This document shows, piece after piece, positions 33,760 through 44,693 of a stretch of DNA of 64,000 nucleotides. The position numbers and the translations under genes were made by a program. Position 1 is the stretch's first letter; each line of letters starts with the position of its first letter. Under the pieces are notes generated by a model. It saw only the letters and a list, made by a program, of their open reading frames with translations, ran no database searches and was not told where the DNA came from. Source of the DNA: Cystobasidiopsis lactophilus (taxonomy: Eukaryota; Basidiomycota; Agaricostilbomycetes; Agaricostilbales; Chionosphaeraceae); contig BCIO01000004.1 of NCBI GenBank assembly GCA_001599975.1, positions 657,434 through 721,433 of the forward strand, in the 5' to 3' direction.

Positions 33760-34874
33760 ATGGTGCGTTTGGCGGCTCCTTGCAGCAAAATGCAATTTGC
33801 TGACCGCTGCCTTCGAAGCACAGCCCTTCACACCAGAGGCGACCAAGATCACGCTCGAGTCGAAGGACGGCGGGGAGGACGAGGACAAGATCCGGCTGCC
33901 GTACGACGTCGACTACGCGGGCCGCCTGTTCAAGGAGCGGCCGACCGACCTGCTGGCCTTGGCGGACGGGACGGCGCGCCCGACTTTTGCGCTGACCGAC
34001 CCGCGGGGCAAGGTCGTCTACCAAGCCACCACCGCCGGCAACGTGCTCACCATCGAAAAGGTCGGCGTCGGCGCGGTCGGCAACGCGAATTGGAACCCGG
34101 CCAAGCTGGAGAAGAGCCAGATCTCCCTGCCGACTGGCGCTTCTTCCAATGGCACCCGCTTGACAGGCTCGTTGAAGGAGCTCATGGGCAGAGGGCTCCT
34201 CACTGCGTGCGTCTTGATCTCCTTGCTCTTGCCTGGTTGGGTCGGCTCATTTTGGGACGCGGTTGTCGAACAGAACCCGCACTTTAACACTGGGTGTGGA
34301 TAAGCTCAAGTGGAGCACGAGCTGCTACCAGTCCGGCTGTAGGTTTCTGCTACCTTTTGGTGTTCATCGAGACCTAAGTTTGGTTGCTCTGGATCTACAG
34401 CGGTGGAGGACGGCTTGTTCTTTGAGTTGCGTTTCGGTGGGAAGTCAGGTGCGCCCCTCATTCCTCTCCTACATTTGACTAGTCGGCTAGTCTCATTCGG
34501 AGGATGAGAGGACAGAGATCATAGCTACCACCCAAAGGCTCGCTCTGAAGGGCAAAGATGGGCCGCAAGCAGGTGCGACGTGGTTCTTCCCCCTTCTTCA
34601 ACGTTGCGTGCGCTGACGAGAGGTAATGCGCACAGACAAGTTCAACTCGTACCCTATCTGGATCAGCTCCAAAGGGCTTGGTGGGTTCTTCCTCTTCTTT
34701 CAGAGGACGTTCTCTTTCATCTAACACACTTCGCATTCGACAGCCTTACAAGATGTTCGTTCTCCTCTTTTCCCAAAAGCAAGGCCAGCCACTGACAACG
34801 TTGGAGCTCAGCTCATCGTCTGCAGTTTGCTGATCTGCGAACAAGCTCATACGCGGGGATTTGGCTCTGCTTGA
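33760..34874 (+). CDS. Tandem-array family protein, copy 1
   Basis: ATG 33760-33762 is followed at once by an intron (33763-33823, GTGCGT...GCACAG), then PFTPEATKITLESKDGGED. Conserved blocks of the array family are DYAGRLFKERPTD, GKVVYQATTAGNVLTIEKVG, QISLPTGASSNGTRLTGSLK, TLTLGVDKLKWSTSCYQSG, LFFELRFGGKS, IIATTQRLALKGKDG, KFNSYPIWISSKGLG and a C-terminus QLIVCSLLICEQAHTRG (TGA 34872-34874). About seven introns. The protein is small and probably beta-rich, with no signal peptide. The closing IVVT-LLCEQ strand and the GKVVY/FVIER pattern recall tubby-like DUF6593 proteins of basidiomycetes; this is a weak suggestion. All four copies lie on the plus strand. Confidence 0.72.
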
Positions 34875-35396
34875 TTCGGCCCGCCTTCAAGGACGCTTGA
34901 TGCATGTCGCGCCCGCCGGTCCTTTCTTTCCTTGTACCTTAGCCCATCCTCCACGGCCTACTCGCGCCTTTGAGAGGTGCTCCCTTGTATAACTGTCCTC
35001 GTCGACGCCTCCAAAGTTTAGCCGTGCCGAGGCGATCACGAATTTGGGCCCTTGACAAGCTTCTCTCTTTCGTGCGAGCATCTGCCTCAAATGTCGCAAT
35101 AGTCCTCTTTTGACGTTTCTTTAGAGCTGTAACCACCAAAGCCCCAGGACTGGCCAGCCAACGCACACCTTTGCGCAGCGCCGGCATCCTGTCAAATTAA
35201 AAAGAAACTCTCGGCTTCCACCTTCCTTCACGACCCTTCGCCAAGACCTCGGCAGCTGCCTCTGCTCCCTCTTAAACGACTTCCTTATCAGCAATCTCGA
35301 CTCGCGCCGAAAGCCCGGGGCAACTAGACTTAGAGCCACTCTCTCTCTTATCGATCATCAACTTTTCCAAACGCCCTAAAACTAGAAAGAAGAAGG
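34875..35396. other. Spacer between array copies 1 and 2
   Basis: About 520 bp. Holds the presumed promoter of copy 2, with a CT-rich stretch around 35330-35350 before its ATG. No other gene is supported. Confidence 0.4.
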
Positions 35397-36366
35397 ATGG
35401 TGTTCACCCCTCAGACCACCCACATCAGCCTTCAGTCCAAGGACGACGACGACGACCGGAAGAGCGCGCGGATCCACTTACCGGAAGGCGGGCCCTCCTA
35501 CGCCGTCCGTTTGTTCCGCAACCGCTCGCAGGACACGGGCAAAGGCACCTCCTTGTTCGAAGTGACCACCGTGTCTGGCAAAGTGGTCTACACCGCCCGC
35601 TCGAGTGCCGACGCCTTCGTGATTGAGCGTTCCGGGGAGGGAATGCAAGGGACCACGGCCGGCTCGGCGCTTTGGGACTCGACCAACCTCAACAAGTCTA
35701 CTATCAGCCTGCCTAGCTCTTCCTCTGGCAAAATCACCGGTCCTTTGAAGGACCTCCTTCCGAAGAGCTTCTTCCGCGGGTTAGTTTCTCTCTCCACCTG
35801 TCAGCCAGGTGGTGATCCTGACACCTGAGCGATCTCGTGTAGGGCTCGGACATTTACTATGGGCAGCGACAAGTTGAAGTGGACCAACACGTGCTACGAC
35901 CAAGCGAGTAAGTGCTTCTAGCACACTGACGATAGGCGCTTGGCTGACCGGACATTTGGCGCAGACCTGGCAGTCGACCAAATCTTCTACGAGCTGCGGT
36001 TCAAAGGCCGGTCAGAAGTCTTAGCCACCACAGAGCGCCTGGCTATGAAGAACATGGATGGATTCCCTCAAGGTGAGCCTTCGTGCTTTGATCGTTCAAG
36101 CCATGTTGCTCACTAGGCGTGGTTCGATAGACAAATTCGAGTCGTACCCAATCTGGATCTCCGCACAAGGTCTTGGTGGGTGTTCTTTTTGCTGGATGTC
36201 GAAAGGCGACATGTCTGATCGTTTGTTTTGCATTCCAGAATTCCTAGATGTGAGTTTCTTCCCAAGGACTAAGCCCCAGATCAAGGTCCTGATCCAGTTC
36301 CTCTTACAGCTCATCGTGGTCACTGCTCTACTGTGCGAGCAAGTCCACAACAGGCATTCAAGTTGA
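35397..36366 (+). CDS. Tandem-array family protein, copy 2 (start-codon intron absent)
   Basis: The clearest copy. ATG 35397 continues directly as MVFTPQTTHISLQSKDDDDD, so the start-codon intron of the other copies is missing. Then come SYAVRLFRNRSQD, LFEVTTVSGKVVYTARSSAD, FVIERSGEG, STISLPSSSSGKITGPLKDL, an intron from about 35780, ARTFTMGSDKLKWTNTCYDQ, FYELRFKGRSEVLATTERLA, KFESYPIWISAQGL, and a last exon LIVVTALLCEQVHNRHSS ending at TGA 36364-36366. About five introns with good GT/AG borders. Same family and unknown function as its neighbours. Confidence 0.78.
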
Positions 36367-37102
36367 ACAAGCGCGGATCTTGTGGTTTCAAGGAGGGGGA
36401 TTTTTTCAACAATGCCAGGCGCATTCCGAGTGTGTATATGGTGTCCTTTAGTCTTTTGCAAGCGACCTAGAGTAATTTCAGCCTTCTTATTGAAGTTCTT
36501 GTCGGCGTAGACCTGAAGCTGCTGCTCGATGACGGCCGCCACCGCCCCGCGCGAACTTTGAGCAGCTTTTGCCACCCTTTTGCGTTTCGAGGCTTGCCAG
36601 ACCTGCCTCCTAAGTGTCCTTCGCTTGTGCTCCTTGCGTCTGGTTTCTACGAGAGCTCGCTAGGCGCGCCCTGTTAGACTTTTGCGCCTCCGAGGGCTCC
36701 GCTCTCGCAATGTCACCGCGGCTGTCAGCTGGTGATCCGTCAAACGGTCCCTTGGCGGTTTCAGCGTGTCGTTTTGACACCCAGACAAGCCAACAATTGT
36801 TTGCGATCTCTGACCAGTGAAAGGTCTGGCAGCTGGTTGTGCCGATCATGGGGCTTTCAGCAGAATGATTTGACGCATTTCAGGCTTGCTTCTGGGTGTC
36901 TGGTCGATGGCTCTCAGCTCTGAGTGTTGGCGATCAACGAGAAAGGGGCCCGAACAAACTGGTCCAGCCAGGAGATGCACGGACTCTCAGGCCGCCTACC
37001 CAACTTGGACCCCTTTCAAGCACGAGCGCGCTGTTTTGGGTCGCATAGCCGCTGGAGCGTGTGCACAGTTTCTTCTTCGCCATCGACCAAGGTGTCCTTC
37101 TC
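36367..37102. other. Spacer between array copies 2 and 3
   Basis: About 740 bp without a supported gene. A minus-strand open frame near 36410-36575 has plausible sequence but no start context or domain. Presumed promoter of copy 3. Confidence 0.4.
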
Positions 37103-38218
37103 ATGGTGTGAGCCATCGATCGTATCTATTCAGCCTCCCACTGATGGCCTCCTAGTTTCACTCCCGACGCGACGTTAGTGAGCCTTCAATCCAAGGAGGA
37201 CAGTGCACGGCAAAGCATCGTCCTACCGTGAGTTGCTCCTTGGTCTGTGTCTTTGCTTAGGACTAGCCTCAATCCGGATGCAGCGAAGGTGTAGAATATG
37301 CCAAACGACTCTTTCGGCAAGTTCCCGCTCCTCACCACCCTTTGTCTAGGTTCCGTCCTCCGAACTGACGAGCCGCTACTGCAGCCACAAGACCGTCTAC
37401 CTCGACGAACGGTCCTCCATCTTTGAGCTGACAAGTCTATCACGCAAGGTCTTGTACACGGTGAGCTGGGCGCCTCTCCTTGCCTTGCTGCCAGAATGAA
37501 GCTCATATCAATGTTATGATCATCAGGCTCGCACGTCTGGCGATGTCTTCACCATCTCACGCACTGACCACGGCGAGATCGGAGGGGCGGTGTGGAACAC
37601 GTCCAAGCTGGACAAGTCGGCCATCACGCTCCCGGCTTCCGGGGCAAGCAGTGGCCGGATCACAGGTCTGCTCAGAGATCTGTTGGCGAAGAGCTTCTTT
37701 AAAAGGTGCGCACAAATATGAGACGATGGTCTATCTACTCCATGGCTTGGCTGACGGTGGACCAGCACGAGAACCTTCGAGATCGGGTCCCAGAAACTAC
37801 AGTGGTCCCAATCATGCTACGACATGTCAGACCTCGAAGCATCAAATCTCTTCTGCACTTTGCGGTTCAAAGGGGAGACCAGCGAGCTGGCGACCACTGA
37901 AAGGCTTGCACTTGGCAAACAGGACGGATCGCCTTACGGTAGGTCTACGATGCTTCCTCCTTGGATCTTGCCTCACCCTTTGTGAGAATAGACAGATTCA
38001 CCAGCTATCCGCTCTATGTCGCGCAGTCTGCGTTGCGTGAGTGCCACCCGATTTGCCACGGTCAATGTGTTTGCTGAGACTGAAGAACGCCAGCTTATCT
38101 CGATGTACGCTCGTCCAAGTGAGACCTTTTATGGCTATCCACTGACTACTCAGGACAGATCATTGTTGTCACAATGCTGATTTGCGAGCAAGTGCACATC
38201 AAGACGCACGGCGGCTGA
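37103..38218 (+). CDS. Tandem-array family protein, copy 3
   Basis: ATG 37103 with an intron starting five bases in (ATGGT|GTGAGC, 37108-37155) joins TTCACTCCC to give MVFTPDATLVSLQSKED. Further exons read QSIVLP, EGVEYAKRLFRQ, KTVYLDERSSIFELTSLSRK, ARTSGDVFTISRTDHGEIGG, SAITLPASGASSGRITGLLR, TRTFEIGSQKLQWSQSCYDM, LFCTLRFKGETSELATTERL, RFTSYPLYVAQSALR and QIIVVTMLICEQVHIKTHGG (TGA 38216-38218). One intron near 37350 would be only about 35 nt. The segment between RLFRQ and the conserved SIFEL block is longer than in copies 1 and 2. All family blocks are present, so it is probably functional. Confidence 0.7.
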
Positions 38219-38765
38219 AGCTTTTCTCGCCATACTTCACTTCTATATGCGATAATTTGGGCTTTTGTAGACATCTATTATGTAATATACCAAGCATGGA
38301 TAGCATGGGCGCCTTACTACCCTCACTTGCGAGGTGGCGAAAATGACGGCTAGGCTCGCTCGTTGTCTGGCTTGCTTCCTCCCTCGGCCCTCTCTTTTTG
38401 TCCCTTTGAGATTTGTCCCTTTGAGAGATGCATTAGCGCTATCAGCTTTGTATGCCATCTATCTGCTTGAAGAAGTGCTGGCGAAGGGATGTTTTGCGGA
38501 GCCGCCACCCTCGTTTTGACCTGCGAATTGTTGGCCGCTGTTTGGCAGTCTGCTATCTGCTTCCTCAACAGCTTATCTTCTCTTCTAATTTGGTTGATGC
38601 TCGTGAAAATGACAAGTTGCAATGCCCCTATGTGACTAAAACACGGCCGAGCTGTTGCGACGAGCACAGACGCTAGAAGGCACGACGCAGTGCTGCCGGT
38701 TTCAAGCCAACCGCCTCGTGATGTCGTTTTTGCGGCTTGCACCTCAACGAGCAGCAGGACAGGAG
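38219..38765. other. Spacer between array copies 3 and 4
   Basis: About 550 bp. A short direct repeat (GTCCCTTTGAGA twice, near 38399-38425) is visible. No gene is supported. Confidence 0.4.
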
Positions 38766-40001
38766 ATGGTGAGCTGCCCAAGCCTGCCTGAATGCCAAAC
38801 GACCACGCTGATGTTTCCCTTAGCCATTCACGCCCCCTTCGTCCACTCGCGTCACCCTTGAATCCAAAAGCAGCGACGAGGATGGCGAGGGAGAGCGTTT
38901 CCGTCTGCCCAACACAGTCAACTTTGTGGCTCGCTTGTTCAGAGAGCGCACTGCCGAGACGCTCGACCTCCGGAACCCGCCCTCGAACCGGTCCAACTTT
39001 GTCCTCACAAGGTAATGTGAGGTCATTGATCCGAGGAGCTATTTCTGATCCGATGCTGGCGAGAGAAGCAATGGCAGTGTGATCTACACTTGTTCAGTGG
39101 ATGCCAACGTGTTCAAGGTCGAGAAGCATGGCAGAGAAGTCGGCGGCGCTATCTTCAACAGCTCAAAATGTAAGAAGCGGAAGTCTCTGCCTTTATTGCC
39201 AGGCTGATGGCTTGAGTCCTCCACAGTGGAGAAGAGTGTGGTTCGACTGCCGGACGCGTCAGGAAGCCTTGTCATCGGGACTTTAAAGGAGCTGCTCGGC
39301 AAAGCATTGATGAGCGAGTGCGTTCCACCTCTAACTCTGAATGCGTGTGCTTGGTCACTGAATGGCTGGCACCGGACAGGACCCGGACTTTTGTCCACGC
39401 CGACTCCAAGCTGAAGTGGACGTCGCATTGCTACAACGCTGGTTGTAAGCCGAGTCTCACTATAAGTCCACGGGTCCGGTGTGAAGATGTTGCCGCCTGC
39501 TTTCAGGGCCTGAGGACGGTCAATACCTCGAGTTGCGCACCAAAGACAAGGCAAGTGCGCGTGGCCTGGTGGATCGCTTGGTGGGTCGATGCTGAGGACA
39601 CGCGAGCAGAAGCAACCCATGGCCTCGACCGAAAGAGTCGAGCTCAAAGGCAAGGACGGAGTGGCGACCGACAAATGGACCAGGTAAATTAAAAACTCCC
39701 GCTGGTGGCGAATTTGGGCCCCCGGTGATGATCGGAGGCGCAGTTATCCCCTCTGGCTCAGCGAAGAGGCACTGGGTGAGTTCACCACATCTCGGAGACG
39801 ACTCCGAGGGACTAGTGGCAGAGTTGGCCGAGGCTGCCGAAATCTGGACTGATTTGCGCATTTATCTTTTGTTCAGGCTTCCAAGACGTGCGTATCTTTT
39901 TGGTTCGCGTCCGATTACGCCACTGAAAAGAGTGCTCTTGGCGCCACCAGCTCGTTGTGGTGACACTGCTGCTCTGTGAACAGATCCAAACTATCCGTTA
40001 G
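38766..40001 (+). CDS. Tandem-array family protein, copy 4
   Basis: ATG 38766-38768 is followed at once by an intron (GTGAGC...CCTTAG), as in copy 1, then PFTPPSSTRVTLESKSSDED. Conserved blocks: VNFVARLFRERTAETLDL, VIYTCSVDANVFKVEKHGRE, SVVRLPDASGSLVIGTLKEL, TRTFVHADSKLKWTSHCYNA, DGQYLELRTKDK, and ASTERVELKGKDGVATDKW with YPLWLSEEALG. The last exon reads LVVVTLLLCEQIQTIR (TAG 39999-40001). It shares the start-codon intron and PFTP start with copy 1, suggesting those two are closer to each other or keep the ancestral form. Some middle exon borders (near 39010-39090 and 39570-39600) are uncertain. Confidence 0.68.
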
Positions 40002-40582
40002 TCCATTTGTGGCTTTTTTTTGTACGCGTCGCGGCTGTTCAGTCTGTGCCATCTGTCCTTGTAGGCGCGGCAGGCGAAGAGCAGTAGTAGCAGTCCAGAA
40101 GTATAATCGAGTGGGCGTGCGGCCTGCATCTTATGATAATATAATCTTCCTCTGCGGGCTCCTAAACGGCGTGACGAGCCGAAGATCTTTTTGCCACGAG
40201 CGGACGGAAACGGCGGCGACAAATTGGCTTTGAAGCCTCTGTTTGCAGAATCCCGACCCTTTTAGACTCGACCAGCAACGAGTTACTCTTGCGTCGATTT
40301 CATCCTAAAATCGAAGCAGGCTTCCATCTGGGGCTAACAAGCGGCTGCGTGAGCGAGACAGCTGACGGGGGACGGCGAGCTTCCTGCACGTCCCGAAAAA
40401 CCTTCGCAGCCTGCGACCACCTGCGCGGCTCTTTCGCTATTCACTCTGCTCTTCTGCCGCAGCTCGTCGCTCGGTGTCATTTGGTCGCCTTTCGAGCTTG
40501 CGGACAATTCGGAGGGCTGCCACCGTAAATTACCAAAACGTCAAGGGGCCCTGTCGATCCCTCGCATTCGACTTCCCTCGCA
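40002..40582. other. Intergenic region, about 0.6 kb
   Basis: Between the array and the hydrolase-like gene. No gene, repeat or RNA is recognised. It holds the presumed promoter of the hydrolase-like gene. Confidence 0.4.
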
Positions 40583-42590
40583 ATGCCCTACCTGCCTCTG
40601 CCCAATCAAGTTTATCTCCATTACAAGATTACTGCTCAGGATCGCGAATACGCCCCAGTGCTGCTCCTGCTCACCCCTGCCTGTATGTTGACGGCCAGCC
40701 GAATACGCCTTCTCTTCATTGAGCTTGCGACCAGATGCCTCGGTCGAATTCTTGGATCTCTATTTCTACAACGAGTGGCTGCGAGAGCATTTCACCATCG
40801 TCGCAGTCGACACGCGCTATCATGGAAAGACACGGGCGCCCATCAGCGAAGCATACGACTTCTGTGTGGTAAGGGCCGGCCTACCGGCCATGTCGGGGCA
40901 CTCGCTAATTCTCCATGACTTGCCATAGGGAGCTATAGATCTGGCTTTGCTACAGAAGGAACTCGGTGGGTAACCAATTCTCCATTCGCGTCTCGCTACG
41001 CCGCGCTCAATGGCTTCGGAACGAACCCGTAGACCTCGGGCCGTGGCACATCTTTGCGCGTGCGTTCTTGGCTCACTGGGCGGATCGTCTTCCTAACTTC
41101 CCTTCTGGCCTGTGCACACAGCACAACAGCACAACGTGAGGGTATTTTGATTTGATGCGCTCTACGGGCCTGTTGCTGAGAGACGGTGCTCGCAGGTCCA
41201 CATCAGTGTCCACTTCGCCGTGCTATTCCCCGACCTTGTGCAATCCATATGCATGACATCGGTGGGCGACATTGTACGACCAGGGTGGACGGTTGCATCC
41301 GTAGGCCGGCCGTCCTTCAAGTCTCATCAGGCGCCACCTTAACACTCTCTGCAGCTTCGACATTTCATGGCAGGATGGGCTGCAGCAAAGTATGTCCTTT
41401 TATATGCGTCGAGCCACAGTCTCATCGGTCAACGCAGGTCGCTGGACGATGCGGAGGAATCGTGCTTCGAAATGAGCATTATCCATTCGACAATGGTTCG
41501 TAGCTTTCCTCACCTTTCGGATCATCGTCTGACTAAGATGCAGCCCTTGCATGACGTCGAGATCTTGGACAACTTCATCGCCCACTTGCAACAGCGGTAT
41601 CCAAATAATGCCTGCCACGACGCGCTCAAGCTTGCTCACACCTCCTTCTCTGTAAGCACTTTTGCTAAGTCTGTCTCGGAGCCTGTGTGCTCAAAGGTAT
41701 TGTAGCGTCGATGTTTCGACCGGAATATCCTAAGCCAGATCCGGTGTCCCGTCCTCATGATCCAACCCGACTCGTCTCTTGTCTTTCCATCTCATGTTGC
41801 TCACGATGCACAAAGTATGATGACAAACGTGCTGAGAGGTGCCGAAGTGAAAGTCTTAGATGGTGAATTTGCTCACTTGATGGCATTACCGCGCTAGACT
41901 GATGGCACATGTGGATCTTGCAGGCGCACCGTGAGTTGCTCGATGGTACACGAGTTACTGATCTTACAGGCTCTCTGTCAGCGAGGGCTGCACCTGGTTG
42001 CCAGATCACTGCTACGAAGTATTGGCAAATTTAAATTTTTGGCTGGAGCGACAACTAGTGCGTCCAGCTGACTTCCTGCCTCTTCATTCTGTCTTCTGAC
42101 CAAATTTGGACTCGTAGGCCGCGCCAGAGATACTGGAGCCCGAACCGCCCAAGCCTATGGACCTGGCAGACGCCTTGCGCCGACTTGCCGCAATCCAGCA
42201 GAACCCTAGCATCGCTGATCGCGATCCGACATCTCCTGAGAGCTTTTCTCTGGTGACGAAAGAACGGAAGGAGGACTTGCGGGCCTTTTTGCGGGACTGT
42301 GAGGCAACGATGGCCTTTTGCCCGCTCGACGATTTGGGGCGGCCCTTGCGGAAGTGCGTGTAGCTCTCACATTGCCCCGAAAATGAGGCTGACCTGCAAG
42401 TACAACAAGGTTCTCGGAGCGCGGAACCAATCTCAAGTCTTACCCGCATTCCCTCAACTCCTCCGCAATCTCGCTCCAAACCACCATCTCAGTATCCTAT
42501 TCCTCTAATGGCACCCGCAACACTTCGATATACGACGAGGACGAGTCCGTTTCGGATCCGACGTCTAGCAAGACATCCTCTTCCGAGTAA
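40583..42590 (+). CDS. Alpha/beta-hydrolase-like protein with Ser-rich tail, many introns
   Basis: ATG 40583 (MPYLPLPNQVYLHYKITAQD) leads through about eleven short introns. Exons read SVEFLDLYFYNEWLREHF with TIVAVDTRYHGKTRAPISEA, GAIDLALLQKELDLGPWHIF, VHISVHFAVLFPDLVQSICM and EILDNFIAHLQQRYPNNACH. Then come IRCPVLMIQPDSSLVFPSHV, NVLRGAEVKVLDG, and LPDHCYEVLANLNFWLERQL. The fold order (oxyanion region, DTRYHGKT, nucleophile region, RCPVLMI strand) is that of an alpha/beta hydrolase. The expected GxSxG is not seen where it should lie; HIFAPQQHN takes its place. A C-terminal extension (PEPPKPMDLADALRRLAAIQ, ending SDPTSSKTSSSE) runs to TAA 42588-42590. A 7-nt microexon (41924-41930) is proposed. 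Possibly a non-catalytic hydrolase. Confidence 0.65.
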
Positions 42591-42812
42591 ACTACCACCT
42601 CTTAACGACCATCTTTCGCCTGGAGTCGAGCCCGCTCCTCCGCCGCCCTTACCTGTAACACCTTGCCATTACCACCACGCCCATCATATAACGAACATGC
42701 AATCGAACTACTGAAATTGAAAACTCATTTAGCGATTGCTTGCGGCCTCCGATGCGGTTAAGAAAGTCCAAAGCGACGTCGACAGCGGCCTCGACCCGAG
42801 CACGCCATAAAG

Positions 42813-44479
42813 TTACCTGATTTCAGAGATGGCTTCCACCACATGCTCGCGCTCCATGTAACCTAGAATGGCTTCGATCTCGGAACTGTGAACACGAAAA
42901 GCAACGCGGCCAAACAAAAAGTCATTAAAAGGAGGGGCGGAACGAAAGATCGGCAAAACCAGAAGAACCCACCTTTTGTGGCCCTTGATGCGCTCAATCT
43001 CCTGCCAGTTGTAGTTCGCCAGCCCTCGGCCCACCTCCACAGTCTCCTCCTCGTCCCCGTCTAGGCTGAGTGCGGCCAAGTCCTCCACGCTGCTCTCGAT
43101 CGACCTCCCGCCCTCCTCCATCCCGTTGATCAATTTCCGCTTTTTCCGCCTGACCGCAATCCGCACGGCCTGGCCAGCCGCAAAGCTTCCTTCGACCTGC
43201 ACCACCCCCGCCGCCAAGAGCCGCCCGCCGTTCCCCTCGTGGTCCTCCGACGGCTTTTGGGAGGAGCGCTTCCTAAAGAGGGCCCGGTAGGCGCCCTCGT
43301 CAATGATCAACCTCCCCCGCGGCGCCAGGCCATGCAAGATCCACCACCTGCGGTCCGGCATGGGCGAGTCCATGGGCAAGAAGATGGTGTGCGGGGGTTC
43401 GCCCTCGGCTCGCGGGCTTTCGACCGAGGCCAGCTCGATAGGGGTGGAGGTGGAGGATGTACTGGATGATGGACAGGGGGAGGAGATGATGGGGAAGATG
43501 TTGTTGGGCTTAGAAGAGTGCATGATCACGGTCGCCACACCGGCGCCGGTGGCCAGTTCGGCGGCGATGAGCTTGGTTTCCATACCGCCTGTCCCGAGTG
43601 AGGAGCCTAGCGTCGCCGTGCTCACTGTGTGTTACGACAGAATCGAGACTTGAGTGACAAGTTACAGGGAAGGCGAAACAACACACCTCTCGCTCTGAGA
43701 GCCTCGATATCTCGCACCACCTTGACCTGCTGGGCGGTCGGACACCGCCTCGGGTTTTCCGTGTACAGACAATCCACGTCGGTCAGTAAAAACAGGTAGT
43801 CGGCCATGACCATGCCCGCTGTGATGGCAGACAAAGTGTCGTTGTCGCCAAACTTGATCTCTTGCACGGCGACCGTGTCGTTCTCGTTGACGATGGGGAT
43901 GACGCCCATGGCCAATAGCGATGTTAAGGTTTTAGTGGCGTTAATGTAGCGGGATCTCTGTCGATGCCTCCGAGGTCACAATCACAATTCAAGAGTCGAG
44001 GAGGGAGGCCAGCACGAACATCTGAAATGTCGTTTCTAGTCAAAAGGATCTGGGCGATTGGCTGGCCCAGTTCGCCAAACAGAGTGTCGTAGAGCGCAAT
44101 CAGCCTGCCTTGGCCAATGGCAGCGAGGGCCTGTGCTCGCAAGCACTCCGAGTCAACAATCATCGCCCACAAAAAAAGTCCTGCGAGCCCCCAAAGCCAA
44201 ACGCACCTGCTTGTCCGCCAGTGCCTTAGGTCTTTTACTGAGCTGCATCCGCTTGAGGCCCATCCCAATCGCCCCCGAGCTGACGAGCACGACCCGGTGG
44301 CCCGCCGCTCGGAGGGAGACGATGGCTTCCGCTATTGAGGACAGGACGCTCAGCTGCGGCTGCAAGGTCGACTCGGACACGATGCTGGAAGTGCCGAGCT
44401 TGACGACGATCGTCAGGCTGGACGACGAGTCCGTCCGCCGAGGGTTCCTCATTGCTGCTGCGTGGTCGCTTGGCCTCAC
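42813..44479 (-). CDS. PRO1: Glutamate 5-kinase (proline biosynthesis)
   Basis: ATP:glutamate 5-phosphotransferase, first step of proline synthesis. ATG 44479 ([20 protein letters not shown]) leads to the amino-acid-kinase core: [98 protein letters not shown], and [20 protein letters not shown]. The C-terminal PUA-type region has [20 protein letters not shown] and [20 protein letters not shown], ending VEAISEIR at 42813. Ser/Thr/Pro and acidic inserts lie between and inside these domains (for example near 43440-43480 and 43050-43130), making it longer than bacterial PUA-bearing kinases. About five introns. It is head-to-head with the arrestin gene, 214 bp apart. Confidence 0.92.
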
Positions 44480-44693
44480 AGAAATTTATGCGCCTTTGCA
44501 CTTCCCACTCCCGCTTCACTCGTGATGGTTGCCAGCTGCGCTTAATTCCTACACAAAGGCCAAAGACCGAGAGCGGCCAGCATAAGGTTCAAGCGCAAGG
44601 CCAAGCGAGGCCAAATTCAAAGGTAAACAACATCTATCGGCAAGCGGCGTCGCTAGCTTCTCTCTTGCTCCCTAACCGCCATCTTCATCCATC
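44480..44693. promoter_or_regulatory. Short divergent promoter, PRO1 and arrestin-domain gene
   Basis: Only 214 bp separate the two divergent ATGs, so both promoters must overlap or sit within each other's transcribed leaders. No specific factor site is claimed. Confidence 0.5.

Noticed and set aside
36096-36575. Minus-strand 159-residue open frame between array copies 2 and 3
   Set aside because: It overlaps the last exons of copy 2 and has no domain or start context.
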